DNA of 48,320 bases from Crocinitomix sp. (GTDB taxonomy: Bacteria; Bacteroidota; Bacteroidia; Flavobacteriales_D; Crocinitomicaceae): the NCBI GenBank assembly GCA_013138735.1, contig WTCE01000072.1:1-48320 (forward strand), read 5' to 3'. The translations under genes were made by a program, and so were the position numbers. A model generated the notes under the pieces. It saw only the letters and a program-made list of their open reading frames with translations. It searched no databases and was not told where the DNA came from. Below, one piece after another: positions 16,983 through 26,164 of the stretch; the stretch's first letter is position 1; the number at the start of each line of letters is the position of its first letter.

Positions 16983-19900
16983 ATGGAACTTGAACAGTTT
17001 ATACAAGAAACAAGTGCAAGTCTTGAGGACTTCACAACAGAGGTTGAAACCCCCTCTCCGGTCAACTCTGTAAGTGCTTCTAACATAGCTGCTCAGTCAG
17101 CTGTGATGGATGGCACAGAGACTATGCTGGATACATACAGACAAACTAAACAAGACTTACTTAGCCCTGTGTCTAGCCAAATGTTTATCTTAGACCAGCA
17201 GGTCCAAAGAGACAAGATTATGGCAGACCTTAACCAAGAGCTATCCAGTATCTTAGGCAACCCAGAGGCCTCCTTCGAGGAGAAGAGCGAAGCCTACACC
17301 ATGTTTGAGAAGATAGAAGAGACTGCTCTTCCTGATCTTCGTAACGAGGTTGCTTATAAGTCGTTGTCTGAGGAGAGTGAGCCCACTGACACAGATAGTA
17401 TGGACATGTCCAGAAATCTTATGGTGGACTCCATCCTTGAAGTGCAAGATCAGAAACGTAACCTACAGAATATGATTAACAGCATGGCTGTTAGCGAAAA
17501 CCCAACTATGACTAAAACCATAGGGGATATTGCCGAGATCATGGTCCCTTTTGTTGAGTGGGAAGCCATTAATAAAATCTGGCGTGAAGTTGAGGACAAG
17601 GGCCAGTTAAATACTAGGCTCCTTGGTGACCTCAAAGTGGCTTTGTTCTCCAACATCAAGAACATCCCTATGGACCAACGAGAGGCTTGGGCTAAATCTA
17701 TTATTGATTTGGTAAACGAGAATGAATCTATCTTATTCTCTGGCTCAAATGATGTTGTTAAACTAGACACCCTAAATAGGATGATAGTTGACAATGATTA
17801 TAGTGACCTTGAGAAGTGGTTTGACAGCACAACAAGTGTGCTTGATGTTGTTGGTATTGGGGCACTAGCCAGGGCTGTAATAAAAGGTGGTCGTGGCACT
17901 GCCGCTGTAGTAGAGTCCTCTGAGGCCCTACGGACAGCCACCAGGACTGATGTTAACCCAGCTTCGGTTGGGGAAACTGTGGCCCAAACTAACCCACGTC
18001 AAGCTCGTGCAATGGACGACATGAACACAGCTGACGAAACTGGTAATGCTGCTGAAGCCACTTACGGGACTACCCGTGAAGAGGTAGTAGCTAATAACCA
18101 CCTTCCAGAGGCAGAGATTGTTGTAGGGGAAGTTCGGGCTAAGCCCTCCTTTGCCCCTTCTGAACGAGTAAGAGGGGTTATTGACTCTGGTGGTCAAACT
18201 GCTTTTACTGCTGCTGAGAAGGCTGCCCAAGAAGCTGCCATTGTCGGGAGATTAGAAGATATTGAAGGTGCGAAGATGAGGGGCAATAGCCTTACCGTCA
18301 GAGAATCTTTTGATGGGGGTATGACTATCCGTGGACTGTTCTCTCTTACCGACACTGGCTACAAGACCGCTGAGGAGGCTCTGGGAGCCGCTGGGTGGGC
18401 CTTTAGGCATCAAGGTATGAAAGAGTCAGACTTTACGCTTATGGTCCGCACTGGGGACACCTACGAGGTTGCAGATGCAGCTACTCTCACAGCTCGTGCT
18501 GAACTAAGAGCAGAGTTTGTTAGGCGTAAGGTTAAGATTCCTGAAGAGATTAAGCCAGCCATTGACTATGCTGTTGCCATAGACTTTACCAGACCTTATG
18601 ACCCAAACCTAGTCGGGGTGTTTGACTTCCTGGACACTAAGCGTAACGTGTTTGATAGGTGGGGGGTAGCTTCTGGGAAAGGTAGTGCTGGGTCGTTGAC
18701 CCAAACCCTCCTCCCAGCTGATACAGTGTTGCACCAGCAAATAACTAAACCAGCTAGTGTAGCAGTTAACAGAAGTGTTGCTCTGCGCAAATCCCTGGTT
18801 GAGATGTTTGGCCCCTTTGTAGACCAATACTCTTCTCTCAAGAAAGGCCCGCGTAAGGCTGTCTCCGACTACCTGCATAAAGCCAATTATGATGGGATTA
18901 AATATGATGTAGCTGACCTAATTAATCGTGGGTTTACAGTTGCAGAACGGGAGGTGATTAAATCTTGGCGAAAAGCTAATGACGGCATGTATCACGTTGT
19001 CAACAGTGATCTTGTGAATAGCCTCCGTAACAGGGGTTTTCAAGTGTTCTTTGACAAAGGGTCTAACACACAGCTTTTCGTGAAACCAGTTGGTAGAGCA
19101 GCAATAGGCCCTCAAAAGGACTTGTTGGACACTGCCACTGGTCAACTAATCAGGCTTAACAAAGGTGATCTAGATGATCTCTATGCTAAAGGTGGTGGTG
19201 TCGTAAGGACAGAGGAGCCTTTTAGAGTTGGCGAAGAGTGGGTGGAATATGTTATTAATCGTAACACACCTACATCTGGCTACACAAGAGCCCTGAGAGC
19301 AGATGACACAGTGTTGGCATACAGAGATGGTTACTACCCAGTTGTATACGATGCTGAGTATTTCATCACTAAAACCTTCAGAGTTGGTAATGACGAAACA
19401 ATTACCAAGGCAGTGGCAACTGCTCGCACTAGTGAAGAAGCTAGGAATATAGAGAAAGCCCTTAAGTCTGCTGAGACTGACCCAACTGTGGTGTATGCTA
19501 ACCGCAGGGATCGTAAGGCAGAGCCTCTTGACAGGGCTGAGGGTGGTGCATGGAATAACCTAGTTAACTCTGGGCTGTCCTCACAGCGTTATCGTGGGGA
19601 ACGTCTAGCAGATGGTTCCACAGACCTGCATAAGATGGGGATGGCTAATCTGTCCGACCCTCTTGAGGCTATCGCTAGCCAAATCCGATCTGTCTCTGAG
19701 AGAACCTCTATGAGGAGCTACTTGGATACAGTTAAGGCTCGTTGGGTTAGCAACTTCTCTAAGCACCTTGACGAAGATGTGTTGAGGGACAGGTTTGGTC
19801 AAGTGAACTACCCACAGTCTTGGGACAATATCAAGACTACTGATGGGCGCAGGACTAAGCAGTTGGCTGATGCTAGAACCTTGTTTAACTATATTCGTTC

Positions 19901-21611
19901 TCTAGAGGATGGGTATGTTAATACTCTGGATGACAGTGTTAAGGGTCTTATGCATATGTTTGCTGATATAGCAGATATATACGGGGTGCCCAAAGCTGAA
20001 GCTACTTTCAATGCTGTGTCTAAGTTTAGGCCAACTGTAGCCATTAAGTCGGCTACATTTAAGTTGTTCTTGGCTGCACACCCTATGAGACAAGCTCTTA
20101 TCCAGGCACACCAAACCATACAACTCTTTGCTATCGAACCTAAGTATATGCTTGGGGGAGGTTTCTCAAGTGATGTAGCCTCACTACTACGAGGTAGGTT
20201 GGGGACTGGTTCTGTAGAGGACGCAGCTCTATACAATGACTTTGTTAAGAGTGGTCTGGCGGATGCTGTTGATGCTAACAACCTAGTTCGTGATGACACA
20301 CTCCACCTAGCTGACCTAACTTGGCAACAGAAGGCACGGTCTGTTGTTGGTGCCCCCCTCAAGTTCTCACAAAGACTTGGGTTTGATGTTGGCGAGGAAA
20401 CTGTGTTGGCAACAGCGTGGTTGACCTACCGCAACAAAGCTCTCACAGCAGGGAAGCCTCTAAGTGCATCTGTGATGGATGAAGTTGTTGGCAATGCCCG
20501 TAACTTTACTTATAACATGGACAAAGCTGGGGACATGCCTTATAACCAAAACTCCTTGAACGTGATTATGCAGTTTATGCAGGTCCCACACAAGGCAGTG
20601 CTGCAACCTCTTATTAACAGGGGCCTCAGTGGTAAAGACAAAGCCCAGCTTGTTGCTTTCAATACAGCTATGTATGGGATACCAACAGCGACCCTAGCCC
20701 CAATCCTCTACCCACTTGTGGCAGAGGGCCCAGCTAGGGATGCCCTAGAGTTTGGTCTGGAGGATGTTATTCTCAATGCGACCCTCTCGGCTGCATCTGG
20801 GACAGACACTAACATAGACTTTGGGGACTTGTCCCCTATAGACTCCTATGGTCTTGCTGACACATTGGTTGGGATGGTTACCACAGATTTGGGCACCATC
20901 GTATCTAATGCTCCAGCAGCTACAATTATGTTTGGGGGGAACTCTCGTATAGGCCAGTTGATGAAAACCTCTGCGAGATACTTTAATATTATTGATGACT
21001 ACGAAGAGCCAGGAAATGGGACTAGATACACTGACGTAGCTTTGGCTGCTGGTAATCTATTCTCAGGCTTCTCTAGTATGTTTAAGGGGCTATATGCTCT
21101 GGAAACTAGGCAGAAGATAAGTGCCTTGGGGGTCATTACCGATGAAGATGTAACTAAACCAGAGGCCATCTTACAAGCCCTGTTTGGGCTCAAGACAAAA
21201 GATGAGTCTTCTAACTGGGAGATTAATCGTATCCTCTATCAGGGGAGAGATGCTCCCCCAGACCCAAATGATGTTAAGCTCTGGTATAATGAGCTCAAGA
21301 GGCACTTTGCTCGTCGTGGTATGTCTACGATGGAAGCTGAGTTTCAACAAAGAGTTCTAGCGGAAGCTTGGAGAGTGTTTGATGGCAGCGATATTAAGGC
21401 AAGAGAATCTATCTTGTCCTACATACAAGCTGATGTTAAGAGTGGGGATGATGCTTTGATAAGAGGTATTATGTCTGCAATGGGGTCTGAGAGTAAGGGG
21501 TTCCATTCCAACAGGGATGTCTCTGCCATGATTGAGAAGCTCCCAGACAGTGCACAGAAGGAACAACTTCGTATTATGTTCAATAACTTTTTAGACGCTA
21601 CAGGGGGATAA
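16983..21611 (+). CDS. Large internal virion (DNA ejection) protein, 1542 aa
   Basis: This is the largest gene in the window. The product is mostly helical and lacks a signal peptide. It follows the gp14-like gene and precedes a lysozyme-containing virion protein, the order of T7 ejection genes. Segments such as NARNFTYNMDKAGDMPYNQNSLNVIMQFMQVPHKAVLQPL (about residues 1165-1205, quoted only to show the AGDMPYN and MQFMQ signatures) occur in large podovirus internal proteins. Two hydrophobic stretches near residues 1225-1250 may insert in membranes. It probably builds the trans-envelope ejection tube. Confidence 0.75.
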   Translation: MELEQFIQETSASLEDFTTEVETPSPVNSVSASNIAAQSAVMDGTETMLDTYRQTKQDLLSPVSSQMFILDQQVQRDKIMADLNQELSSILGNPEASFEEKSEAYTMFEKIEETALPDLRNEVAYKSLSEESEPTDTDSMDMSRNLMVDSILEVQDQKRNLQNMINSMAVSENPTMTKTIGDIAEIMVPFVEWEAINKIWREVEDKGQLNTRLLGDLKVALFSNIKNIPMDQREAWAKSIIDLVNENESILFSGSNDVVKLDTLNRMIVDNDYSDLEKWFDSTTSVLDVVGIGALARAVIKGGRGTAAVVESSEALRTATRTDVNPASVGETVAQTNPRQARAMDDMNTADETGNAAEATYGTTREEVVANNHLPEAEIVVGEVRAKPSFAPSERVRGVIDSGGQTAFTAAEKAAQEAAIVGRLEDIEGAKMRGNSLTVRESFDGGMTIRGLFSLTDTGYKTAEEALGAAGWAFRHQGMKESDFTLMVRTGDTYEVADAATLTARAELRAEFVRRKVKIPEEIKPAIDYAVAIDFTRPYDPNLVGVFDFLDTKRNVFDRWGVASGKGSAGSLTQTLLPADTVLHQQITKPASVAVNRSVALRKSLVEMFGPFVDQYSSLKKGPRKAVSDYLHKANYDGIKYDVADLINRGFTVAEREVIKSWRKANDGMYHVVNSDLVNSLRNRGFQVFFDKGSNTQLFVKPVGRAAIGPQKDLLDTATGQLIRLNKGDLDDLYAKGGGVVRTEEPFRVGEEWVEYVINRNTPTSGYTRALRADDTVLAYRDGYYPVVYDAEYFITKTFRVGNDETITKAVATARTSEEARNIEKALKSAETDPTVVYANRRDRKAEPLDRAEGGAWNNLVNSGLSSQRYRGERLADGSTDLHKMGMANLSDPLEAIASQIRSVSERTSMRSYLDTVKARWVSNFSKHLDEDVLRDRFGQVNYPQSWDNIKTTDGRRTKQLADARTLFNYIRSLEDGYVNTLDDSVKGLMHMFADIADIYGVPKAEATFNAVSKFRPTVAIKSATFKLFLAAHPMRQALIQAHQTIQLFAIEPKYMLGGGFSSDVASLLRGRLGTGSVEDAALYNDFVKSGLADAVDANNLVRDDTLHLADLTWQQKARSVVGAPLKFSQRLGFDVGEETVLATAWLTYRNKALTAGKPLSASVMDEVVGNARNFTYNMDKAGDMPYNQNSLNVIMQFMQVPHKAVLQPLINRGLSGKDKAQLVAFNTAMYGIPTATLAPILYPLVAEGPARDALEFGLEDVILNATLSAASGTDTNIDFGDLSPIDSYGLADTLVGMVTTDLGTIVSNAPAATIMFGGNSRIGQLMKTSARYFNIIDDYEEPGNGTRYTDVALAAGNLFSGFSSMFKGLYALETRQKISALGVITDEDVTKPEAILQALFGLKTKDESSNWEINRILYQGRDAPPDPNDVKLWYNELKRHFARRGMSTMEAEFQQRVLAEAWRVFDGSDIKARESILSYIQADVKSGDDALIRGIMSAMGSESKGFHSNRDVSAMIEKLPDSAQKEQLRIMFNNFLDATGG

Positions 21612-21614
21612 CTC

Positions 21615-23948
21615 ATGGCGGATTTTTCACAGACTGAGGTAGCTCCTATACAGTCTTTTACTACAGTGAAGGAGGGGGTGGAAGGTCCTGCCCCCTACCT
21701 TGCTGAAGGTCTCACCAACATGTTTAAGGCTGTTGGGGAGATCGGTGCAGCTAATAATGCCAAACAGGATGAACAGTTTGTAGCAGATTTTGTTATACAA
21801 CAGACCACACTGGCTGAGGCTGTAGAGCAAGGGCTCCCTAGCAGAGAGGCTCTAACTCGTATGAGGGCAAACTTTAAAAACGCCGTAGCTAATGCCCCTG
21901 GCCTAACCTCAGAGCTGTTTGCTGCTCAGTCTTCTATTATTGGCACTGCTGGTATTGGGCAGATTGCTACAACTGGCAATGAGCAAGAAGCTAGAACCAA
22001 CCGTGTAGACAATGCTTTGGTTGACAGTGGGGCGGTTGGCCCAAATGCCACAGACTCAGAACTTGCTGTGGCTCGCACCAACTTCCAAATGTATGAGGAA
22101 GCACAACTACGCTTCCAACAACAAATGGACACTATCAACCTCTCCAACGCTGCTGAGTCCCAAAAGAGTGCTCAGAGAACCTCTGTTGCACAGACCTGGC
22201 TAAGAGAGTCCTCCCCACATAAGCTAGACACGTTTAGTGGGCAAGTTAAAGCTATTGTAGAGGGTGTGGGGGCTAATGGTTCTACTGGAGCTGAAGCCCT
22301 TCTTGCACTAGACCAGCTATGGAACTCTGTTCAAACAGAGTATGCCGGACAACTGGTAGAGGCTGGTGGGTATGGTGCTGCACTAGTAACCCCCTTCCAA
22401 ATGTTATATGACACTGCACAGAAACAAATCAACGGGACATACAGCACAGCTTTCGCTAAAGCTGAGGCGGACCGTATCTTAGCTCTTCAAGAGTATATGC
22501 TGTTGCTTGACCCAGAGGTTGCCTCAGTAGCAGCTGCTTCTAATGTTATCCAAGGGCTCCCAATAGACCAGCTTGTAAAAGCTAATAATGCTATTTCGAG
22601 AGTCCTTGCTGAGAACTCCCTCCCAGAGGGTGATGCGGCTAGGGTGTTTACTAATGATGAGTTGCAAGGGCAAGCTTTAAAAGGCTATTATGATGCCCTT
22701 TCTTCCACCATCCGTAAGGGGGATATGTCAGACGACCTACATACTGAGATGGTCACCCACCTCTCTAATATCTTTGCTGGCACAGTTGATGGTGGTTCAG
22801 CCCTCTCTAAGAATGCCATCTTGGGCAAAGACATGGTTAGGTTCTTCTCTTCTCAGGAGTTCTACTCTTTCCTTAGTGAGAACCCAAGCGCTAAGGATGA
22901 GGGGTATCTAGAAGCCCTAGAAATCCTACAAGTCCACTATGCCGATGAAGTGTGGGGGATGGCTCGTAGGGAGTTTACAGACAATGAAATTGTCAATATG
23001 CCTGGTGGCATAGGGGCAACAGATATTTTCGTAGAAGACGGAGCTGCTACTTCAGGGGGCCCAACCCCAGAGTCAGTTAGTTATAGAGCTACAGACAGTG
23101 GTATGGAGTTCTTTGCTCTAGACCAAACTAATGTAGATGCTGTAGCTAAAGCTAGAAAACTTAACAAGACCCTTAAGCCTGTTCTCAATGAGACTGTTAG
23201 GGGGTTTGCCCACCTTAATGGCAGAACAGACTATGGTAACTACTGGAACGAAGTTAGTGAGACCATCCTTGGTTCCCAAGAACTTGGTGACGAAGACCTT
23301 ACAACTAATGACCTAGTGGAACGCACAACTGGTGAAGCTGGGGTAACCCCTGTCTCACTAGGGGCAGATATGCTTAGAAACTTCGAGGGTTTCCGTGAGG
23401 GGACCTACTGGGATGTAAACGCCCACAGAGTTGGTTACGGGTCTGATACAATTACCAAAGCTGATGGGACAGTGGTTCCGGTTAAACGTGGGGACACTGT
23501 TACCAAGGAGGACGCAGAGAGAGACCTTGAGAGACGCTCTGCTGAGGAAGACAAGGCAGCCAGACTTCGTGTTGGGGCTGCTGCTTGGGAGGCACTCCCT
23601 GATGCTGCTAGAGGGGCCCTGATCTCTGTGGCTTACAACTATGGGGAAATCCCTAGAAGACTCTTAGCTTCAATAAAGACTGGTGATGTAAACGCCATTG
23701 CTGATGCAGTAGAAAAACTTGGGGGAGACAATGATGGCGTAAACCGGAGTCGTCGTCGTCGGGAAGCTGAGGCAATCAGAGCTTCTGCTAATGGCCAAAC
23801 AACTGGGATGCCTGTTACAGGGGCCCCAGAACGTAGGCCAGACTATGCTTCTGAGCAAGCTGTTATGGAAGCCATTGAAGCTGGTGACCTCAAAGAGGGT
23901 GACATTGTTACCGTCAATGGTGTTCGTGTAAGAGTGGAGGCTGAATAA
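21615..23948 (+). CDS. Virion protein with C-terminal lysozyme domain (777 aa)
   Basis: The first 560 residues are Ala/Glu-rich helical structure without a recognised domain. From about residue 576 a phage lysozyme-like (GH24-type) domain appears: MLRNFEGFREGTYWDVNAHRVGYG, then VTKEDAERDLERR and ISVAYNYGEIP. The Glu of NFEGFREG and the downstream Asp and Thr fit the Glu-Asp-Thr arrangement of that family. A small C-terminal GDLKEGDIVTVNGVRVRVE segment resembles an SH3-like unit. It probably opens peptidoglycan during DNA entry. Its stop overlaps the next start. Confidence 0.78.
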   Translation: MADFSQTEVAPIQSFTTVKEGVEGPAPYLAEGLTNMFKAVGEIGAANNAKQDEQFVADFVIQQTTLAEAVEQGLPSREALTRMRANFKNAVANAPGLTSELFAAQSSIIGTAGIGQIATTGNEQEARTNRVDNALVDSGAVGPNATDSELAVARTNFQMYEEAQLRFQQQMDTINLSNAAESQKSAQRTSVAQTWLRESSPHKLDTFSGQVKAIVEGVGANGSTGAEALLALDQLWNSVQTEYAGQLVEAGGYGAALVTPFQMLYDTAQKQINGTYSTAFAKAEADRILALQEYMLLLDPEVASVAAASNVIQGLPIDQLVKANNAISRVLAENSLPEGDAARVFTNDELQGQALKGYYDALSSTIRKGDMSDDLHTEMVTHLSNIFAGTVDGGSALSKNAILGKDMVRFFSSQEFYSFLSENPSAKDEGYLEALEILQVHYADEVWGMARREFTDNEIVNMPGGIGATDIFVEDGAATSGGPTPESVSYRATDSGMEFFALDQTNVDAVAKARKLNKTLKPVLNETVRGFAHLNGRTDYGNYWNEVSETILGSQELGDEDLTTNDLVERTTGEAGVTPVSLGADMLRNFEGFREGTYWDVNAHRVGYGSDTITKADGTVVPVKRGDTVTKEDAERDLERRSAEEDKAARLRVGAAAWEALPDAARGALISVAYNYGEIPRRLLASIKTGDVNAIADAVEKLGGDNDGVNRSRRRREAEAIRASANGQTTGMPVTGAPERRPDYASEQAVMEAIEAGDLKEGDIVTVNGVRVRVEAE

Positions 23949-24643
23949 TGGGCTTCCGTTTAGTCCCCGTAGAGGGGGAAGCCTCGAAGACAATACCAAA
24001 GATAACACCAATTGACTCTGAGGGCGAAGCCCTTGGGGTTGGTTTGGCTGACCTAGACTTTCAAAGCGATTTGATTAACTCTGGGTCACAAGACCCAACC
24101 TCTCAGTTGGGGTTTGACATTGGTGCAGCACATTTCCTATCTAACCCAGATAATGCTGATAGGGCTTTCCACTTGATGAACTTAGGCTCTAGACAGAAAG
24201 AGTATGAGTTCTATGCACAAGAGGGTTTGCGTCGTAGTAAAGATGATGTCTTTGTCGGCGCAGGGGTTAACACCCCAGCTATCTGGAACCATGAGTTTAG
24301 ACACCGAGGCTTTGAGGCTCTTGGAGACAGGTTCTCTGACGAAGACGAAGTTACTAAGTTGTTTGGGGATCAGGGCACACGAGCTCTCTCTATGATAAGG
24401 GGTAGCAAGTCAGACCGAGAGGCCTTGACAGAGCTGTTCGACAGGCCAGACGATGATGCTGGTGTGTATGGCACCATTGAAAACACTATGGAGGCTGTAA
24501 CCCCCGAGAACAGAGAAGAGCTTAGGAATACAATAAGTGCAATGTCTAAACAAGTCCTGAGTGAGCGTGGTTCACCAGATCAAGCAGAGCGTAAGGAGCC
24601 TGGGTTCTTTGCAGGAGTCCTTAATAGTATGTTCGGAGAATAA
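23948..24643 (+). CDS. Virion-associated protein with HExxH motif (231 aa)
   Basis: The start overlaps the previous stop. Near residue 118 lies WNHEFRHRGFEAL, containing HEFRH, an exact HExxH zinc-peptidase signature inside a predicted helix. The surrounding sequence (AHFLSNPDNADRAFHLMNLGS, SRQKEYEFYAQEG) has no other feature I recognise. A single short motif can occur by chance, so a metallopeptidase role is tentative. Position between the virion lysozyme and the endolysin suggests a virion or entry function. Confidence 0.5.
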   Translation: MGFRLVPVEGEASKTIPKITPIDSEGEALGVGLADLDFQSDLINSGSQDPTSQLGFDIGAAHFLSNPDNADRAFHLMNLGSRQKEYEFYAQEGLRRSKDDVFVGAGVNTPAIWNHEFRHRGFEALGDRFSDEDEVTKLFGDQGTRALSMIRGSKSDREALTELFDRPDDDAGVYGTIENTMEAVTPENREELRNTISAMSKQVLSERGSPDQAERKEPGFFAGVLNSMFGE

Positions 24644-24644
24644 T

Positions 24645-25286
24645 ATGAATAAGCAAATTGAAGCCTATATAAAAGCACAGTCGTTTATCGGCACGAAGGA
24701 GATCAGGGGGCCTTCTCATAATCAAATTGTGGTTGACATGTTTAAAGATGTTGGTCACGCTTGGGTTAAGGATGACGAGACTGCATGGTGTGCAGCCTTT
24801 GTCGGGTCAATGCTAGAAAAGGTTGGAGTTGACTCCACTCGTAAACTAGATGCTAGGTCTTACTTAGGTTGGGGGGAGGTTGTAGAACCAGAAGATGCCC
24901 GCGAGGGGGATGTAATGGTCTTCTACACAGGAGATAAGAACGGGTGGCGTGGCCACACAGGGTTCTTAGTCTCAATCACATCCACTGGTAGTTATGAAAT
25001 CCTTGGTGGAAATCAGAGTGACTCAGTGGGGATTAATACATATCCAAAGGAAAGGCTCCTGGGAATACGTCGTATTAGGGAAGTTGTGCCATTTAAGCCT
25101 ATGATAAGCTCTAAGGAGCTCTTAGCGGGCTCTGGAGCGTTGCTGGCAAGTGGTGCAGGTGTTCTTGGTGCGGTAGGCCCAGTTCCACAGATCATCCTCT
25201 CAGTGGGGCTTACAATAAGCCTCATGGCTTTCGGGGCTTTTATTATCTGGAACCGAGTCCAAGCCCGTAAACGAGGGGAACGTTGA
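24645..25286 (+). CDS. Endolysin, TIGR02594-type cysteine peptidase with C-terminal membrane segments (213 aa)
   Basis: I choose the ATG at 24645 because it begins the conserved domain; the longer frame overlaps the previous gene. The segment DDETAWCAAFVGSMLEKVG supplies the catalytic Cys, GHTGFLVSI the His, and EILGGNQSDSVGINTYP completes the CHAP/NlpC-like pattern of TIGR02594 proteins, which cut peptidoglycan peptides. After about residue 150 come two hydrophobic stretches (LLAGSGALLASGAGVLGAVG and IILSVGLTISLMAFGAFIIW) and a basic end. The membrane hairpin is unusual for an endolysin and may anchor it or add a holin-like role. Confidence 0.8.
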   Translation: MNKQIEAYIKAQSFIGTKEIRGPSHNQIVVDMFKDVGHAWVKDDETAWCAAFVGSMLEKVGVDSTRKLDARSYLGWGEVVEPEDAREGDVMVFYTGDKNGWRGHTGFLVSITSTGSYEILGGNQSDSVGINTYPKERLLGIRRIREVVPFKPMISSKELLAGSGALLASGAGVLGAVGPVPQIILSVGLTISLMAFGAFIIWNRVQARKRGER

Positions 25287-25288
25287 GT

Positions 25289-25549
25289 GTGACCGATAAA
25301 GACCCAATCACAATGGAAGCTCTTTTAAGCTTCCTCCCTGGAGTCCTGGTGGGGGCGATGACTTGGGTAACAACGTATCTAGTAAGAACAGTGTTGACTA
25401 ACCAAAAACAGTTGGTTAAACTAGACACTGAAATAAAGGAACGAGAGAAGGCTGCTCAACGTGGCCGTGAAGACCTAAAAGAAGTTAAGGCTGATGTCAA
25501 AGAGATGAACACAGCCTTGATGACCTTCTTCTCTAACCACAAAAATTAG
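25289..25549 (+). CDS. Small membrane protein with coiled coil, possible holin (86 aa)
   Basis: I prefer the GTG at 25289, about eight bases after GAGGGG; a TTG at 25283 is the alternative. One membrane segment (ALLSFLPGVLVGAMTWVTTYLV) precedes a charged helical region (KLDTEIKEREKAAQRGREDLKEVKADVKEMN). Size and place directly after the endolysin suggest a lysis protein, holin-like or spanin-like, but a one-segment topology does not decide it. It is the last rightward gene before the shared terminator. Confidence 0.55.
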   Translation: MTDKDPITMEALLSFLPGVLVGAMTWVTTYLVRTVLTNQKQLVKLDTEIKEREKAAQRGREDLKEVKADVKEMNTALMTFFSNHKN

Positions 25550-25557
25550 ACAAAAAT

Positions 25558-25591
25558 AAAGGGGAGCCCGCTTAATTGCAGGTTCCCCTTT
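25558..25591. terminator. Bidirectional intrinsic terminator between convergent arms
   Basis: AAAGGGGAGCCCGC pairs with GCAGGTTCCCCTTT around a TTAATT loop, with one G-U pair and one mismatch. Both strands have a T-rich stretch beyond the stem. It lies exactly where the rightward and leftward arms meet and should stop both. Confidence 0.88.
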
Positions 25592-25609
25592 CTTCGTTTA
25601 TACTTATTA

Positions 25610-25804
25610 CTAGAACCTACTTATCCTACTTTGTAGCGCTTTTAGGTATGACACCATGTGATAGTGCTGTGTCTCCAGGAAAGCTTGGTCAGCAGGTTGG
25701 AGTTTATTAAACATAGTAGTCTTAAAAAAGTCGCTCAGTTTTGACACTTTAGTTGCCAAATCATGGTGTTCATTCAACACCCTTTGTTCGTGCTGTTTCA
25801 TCAT
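25610..25804 (-). CDS. crAss001_48-related small protein (64 aa)
   Basis: This 64-residue helical protein reads MMKQHEQRVLNEHHDLATKVSKLSDFF, then TQHYHMVSYLKALQSRISRF. The pattern of an E(R/Q)-x-EH-x-L-x-x-K-x-x-L-x-x-F start and a LQSRIxRF end matches the widespread small phage family that Pfam calls crAss001_48-related. Function is unknown. It is the last leftward gene, and its start overlaps the stop of the lipoprotein gene upstream. Confidence 0.75.
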   Translation of the reverse strand: MMKQHEQRVLNEHHDLATKVSKLSDFFKTTMFNKLQPADQAFLETQHYHMVSYLKALQSRISRF

Positions 25805-25983
25805 TTACATAAGTCCTCATAAGTTTCATTATGAGACAAAATTGCCCTAAGTTGGTCCCCTGGGTTCCCTTGGTAGGCAATGATTGGGTGGTCTACAGTG
25901 CAATAGTCAATCTTTGAACCAACCTTGCTTTCGCAACCTGCCAACAACATCGTCGTCATCAATAGTGTCAATGTCAGCTTCAA
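25801..25983 (-). CDS. Outer-membrane lipoprotein, probable Rz1-like spanin subunit (60 aa)
   Basis: A signal sequence with lipobox LLAGC lies at residues 13-17 (MKLTLTLLMTTMLLAGCES), so Cys17 should be lipidated. The mature peptide is about 44 residues and ends in ILSHNETYEDLCK, an arrangement I associate with small phage lipoproteins of lysis modules. The start is nested in the 3' end of the upstream membrane gene in another frame, the classic Rz/Rz1 overlap. Together they would fuse the membranes at lysis. Confidence 0.65.
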   Translation of the reverse strand: MKLTLTLLMTTMLLAGCESKVGSKIDYCTVDHPIIAYQGNPGDQLRAILSHNETYEDLCK

Positions 25984-26143
25984 TAGTGTTTCTCCTTTTT
26001 ATAGCCTCAAGGGTGTCTTCAAGGCTACTAACCTTAACCCCCTTAGCGCCTTCGTTATAAATACGGGCTAGTAGCAGGGCTATCATCCCCCCTGCCACCA
26101 CATAAGCCCAAACCTTAAGTCCTAAGCTTTTTATCCAGATCAT
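25907..26143 (-). CDS. Inner-membrane protein, probable Rz-like spanin subunit (78 aa)
   Basis: One N-terminal membrane segment (VWAYVVAGGMIALLLARIY, residues 10-28) precedes a charged helical domain (LEDTLEAIKRRNTIEADIDTIDDDDVVGRLRKQG). This is the topology of an i-spanin. The lipoprotein gene starts inside its 3' end, which supports a spanin pair. The location is odd: endolysin and the holin candidate are on the opposite strand across the terminator. Confidence 0.65.
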   Translation of the reverse strand: MIWIKSLGLKVWAYVVAGGMIALLLARIYNEGAKGVKVSSLEDTLEAIKRRNTIEADIDTIDDDDVVGRLRKQGWFKD

Positions 26144-26164
26144 TTCTTCATCTCTCCTAAAGCC

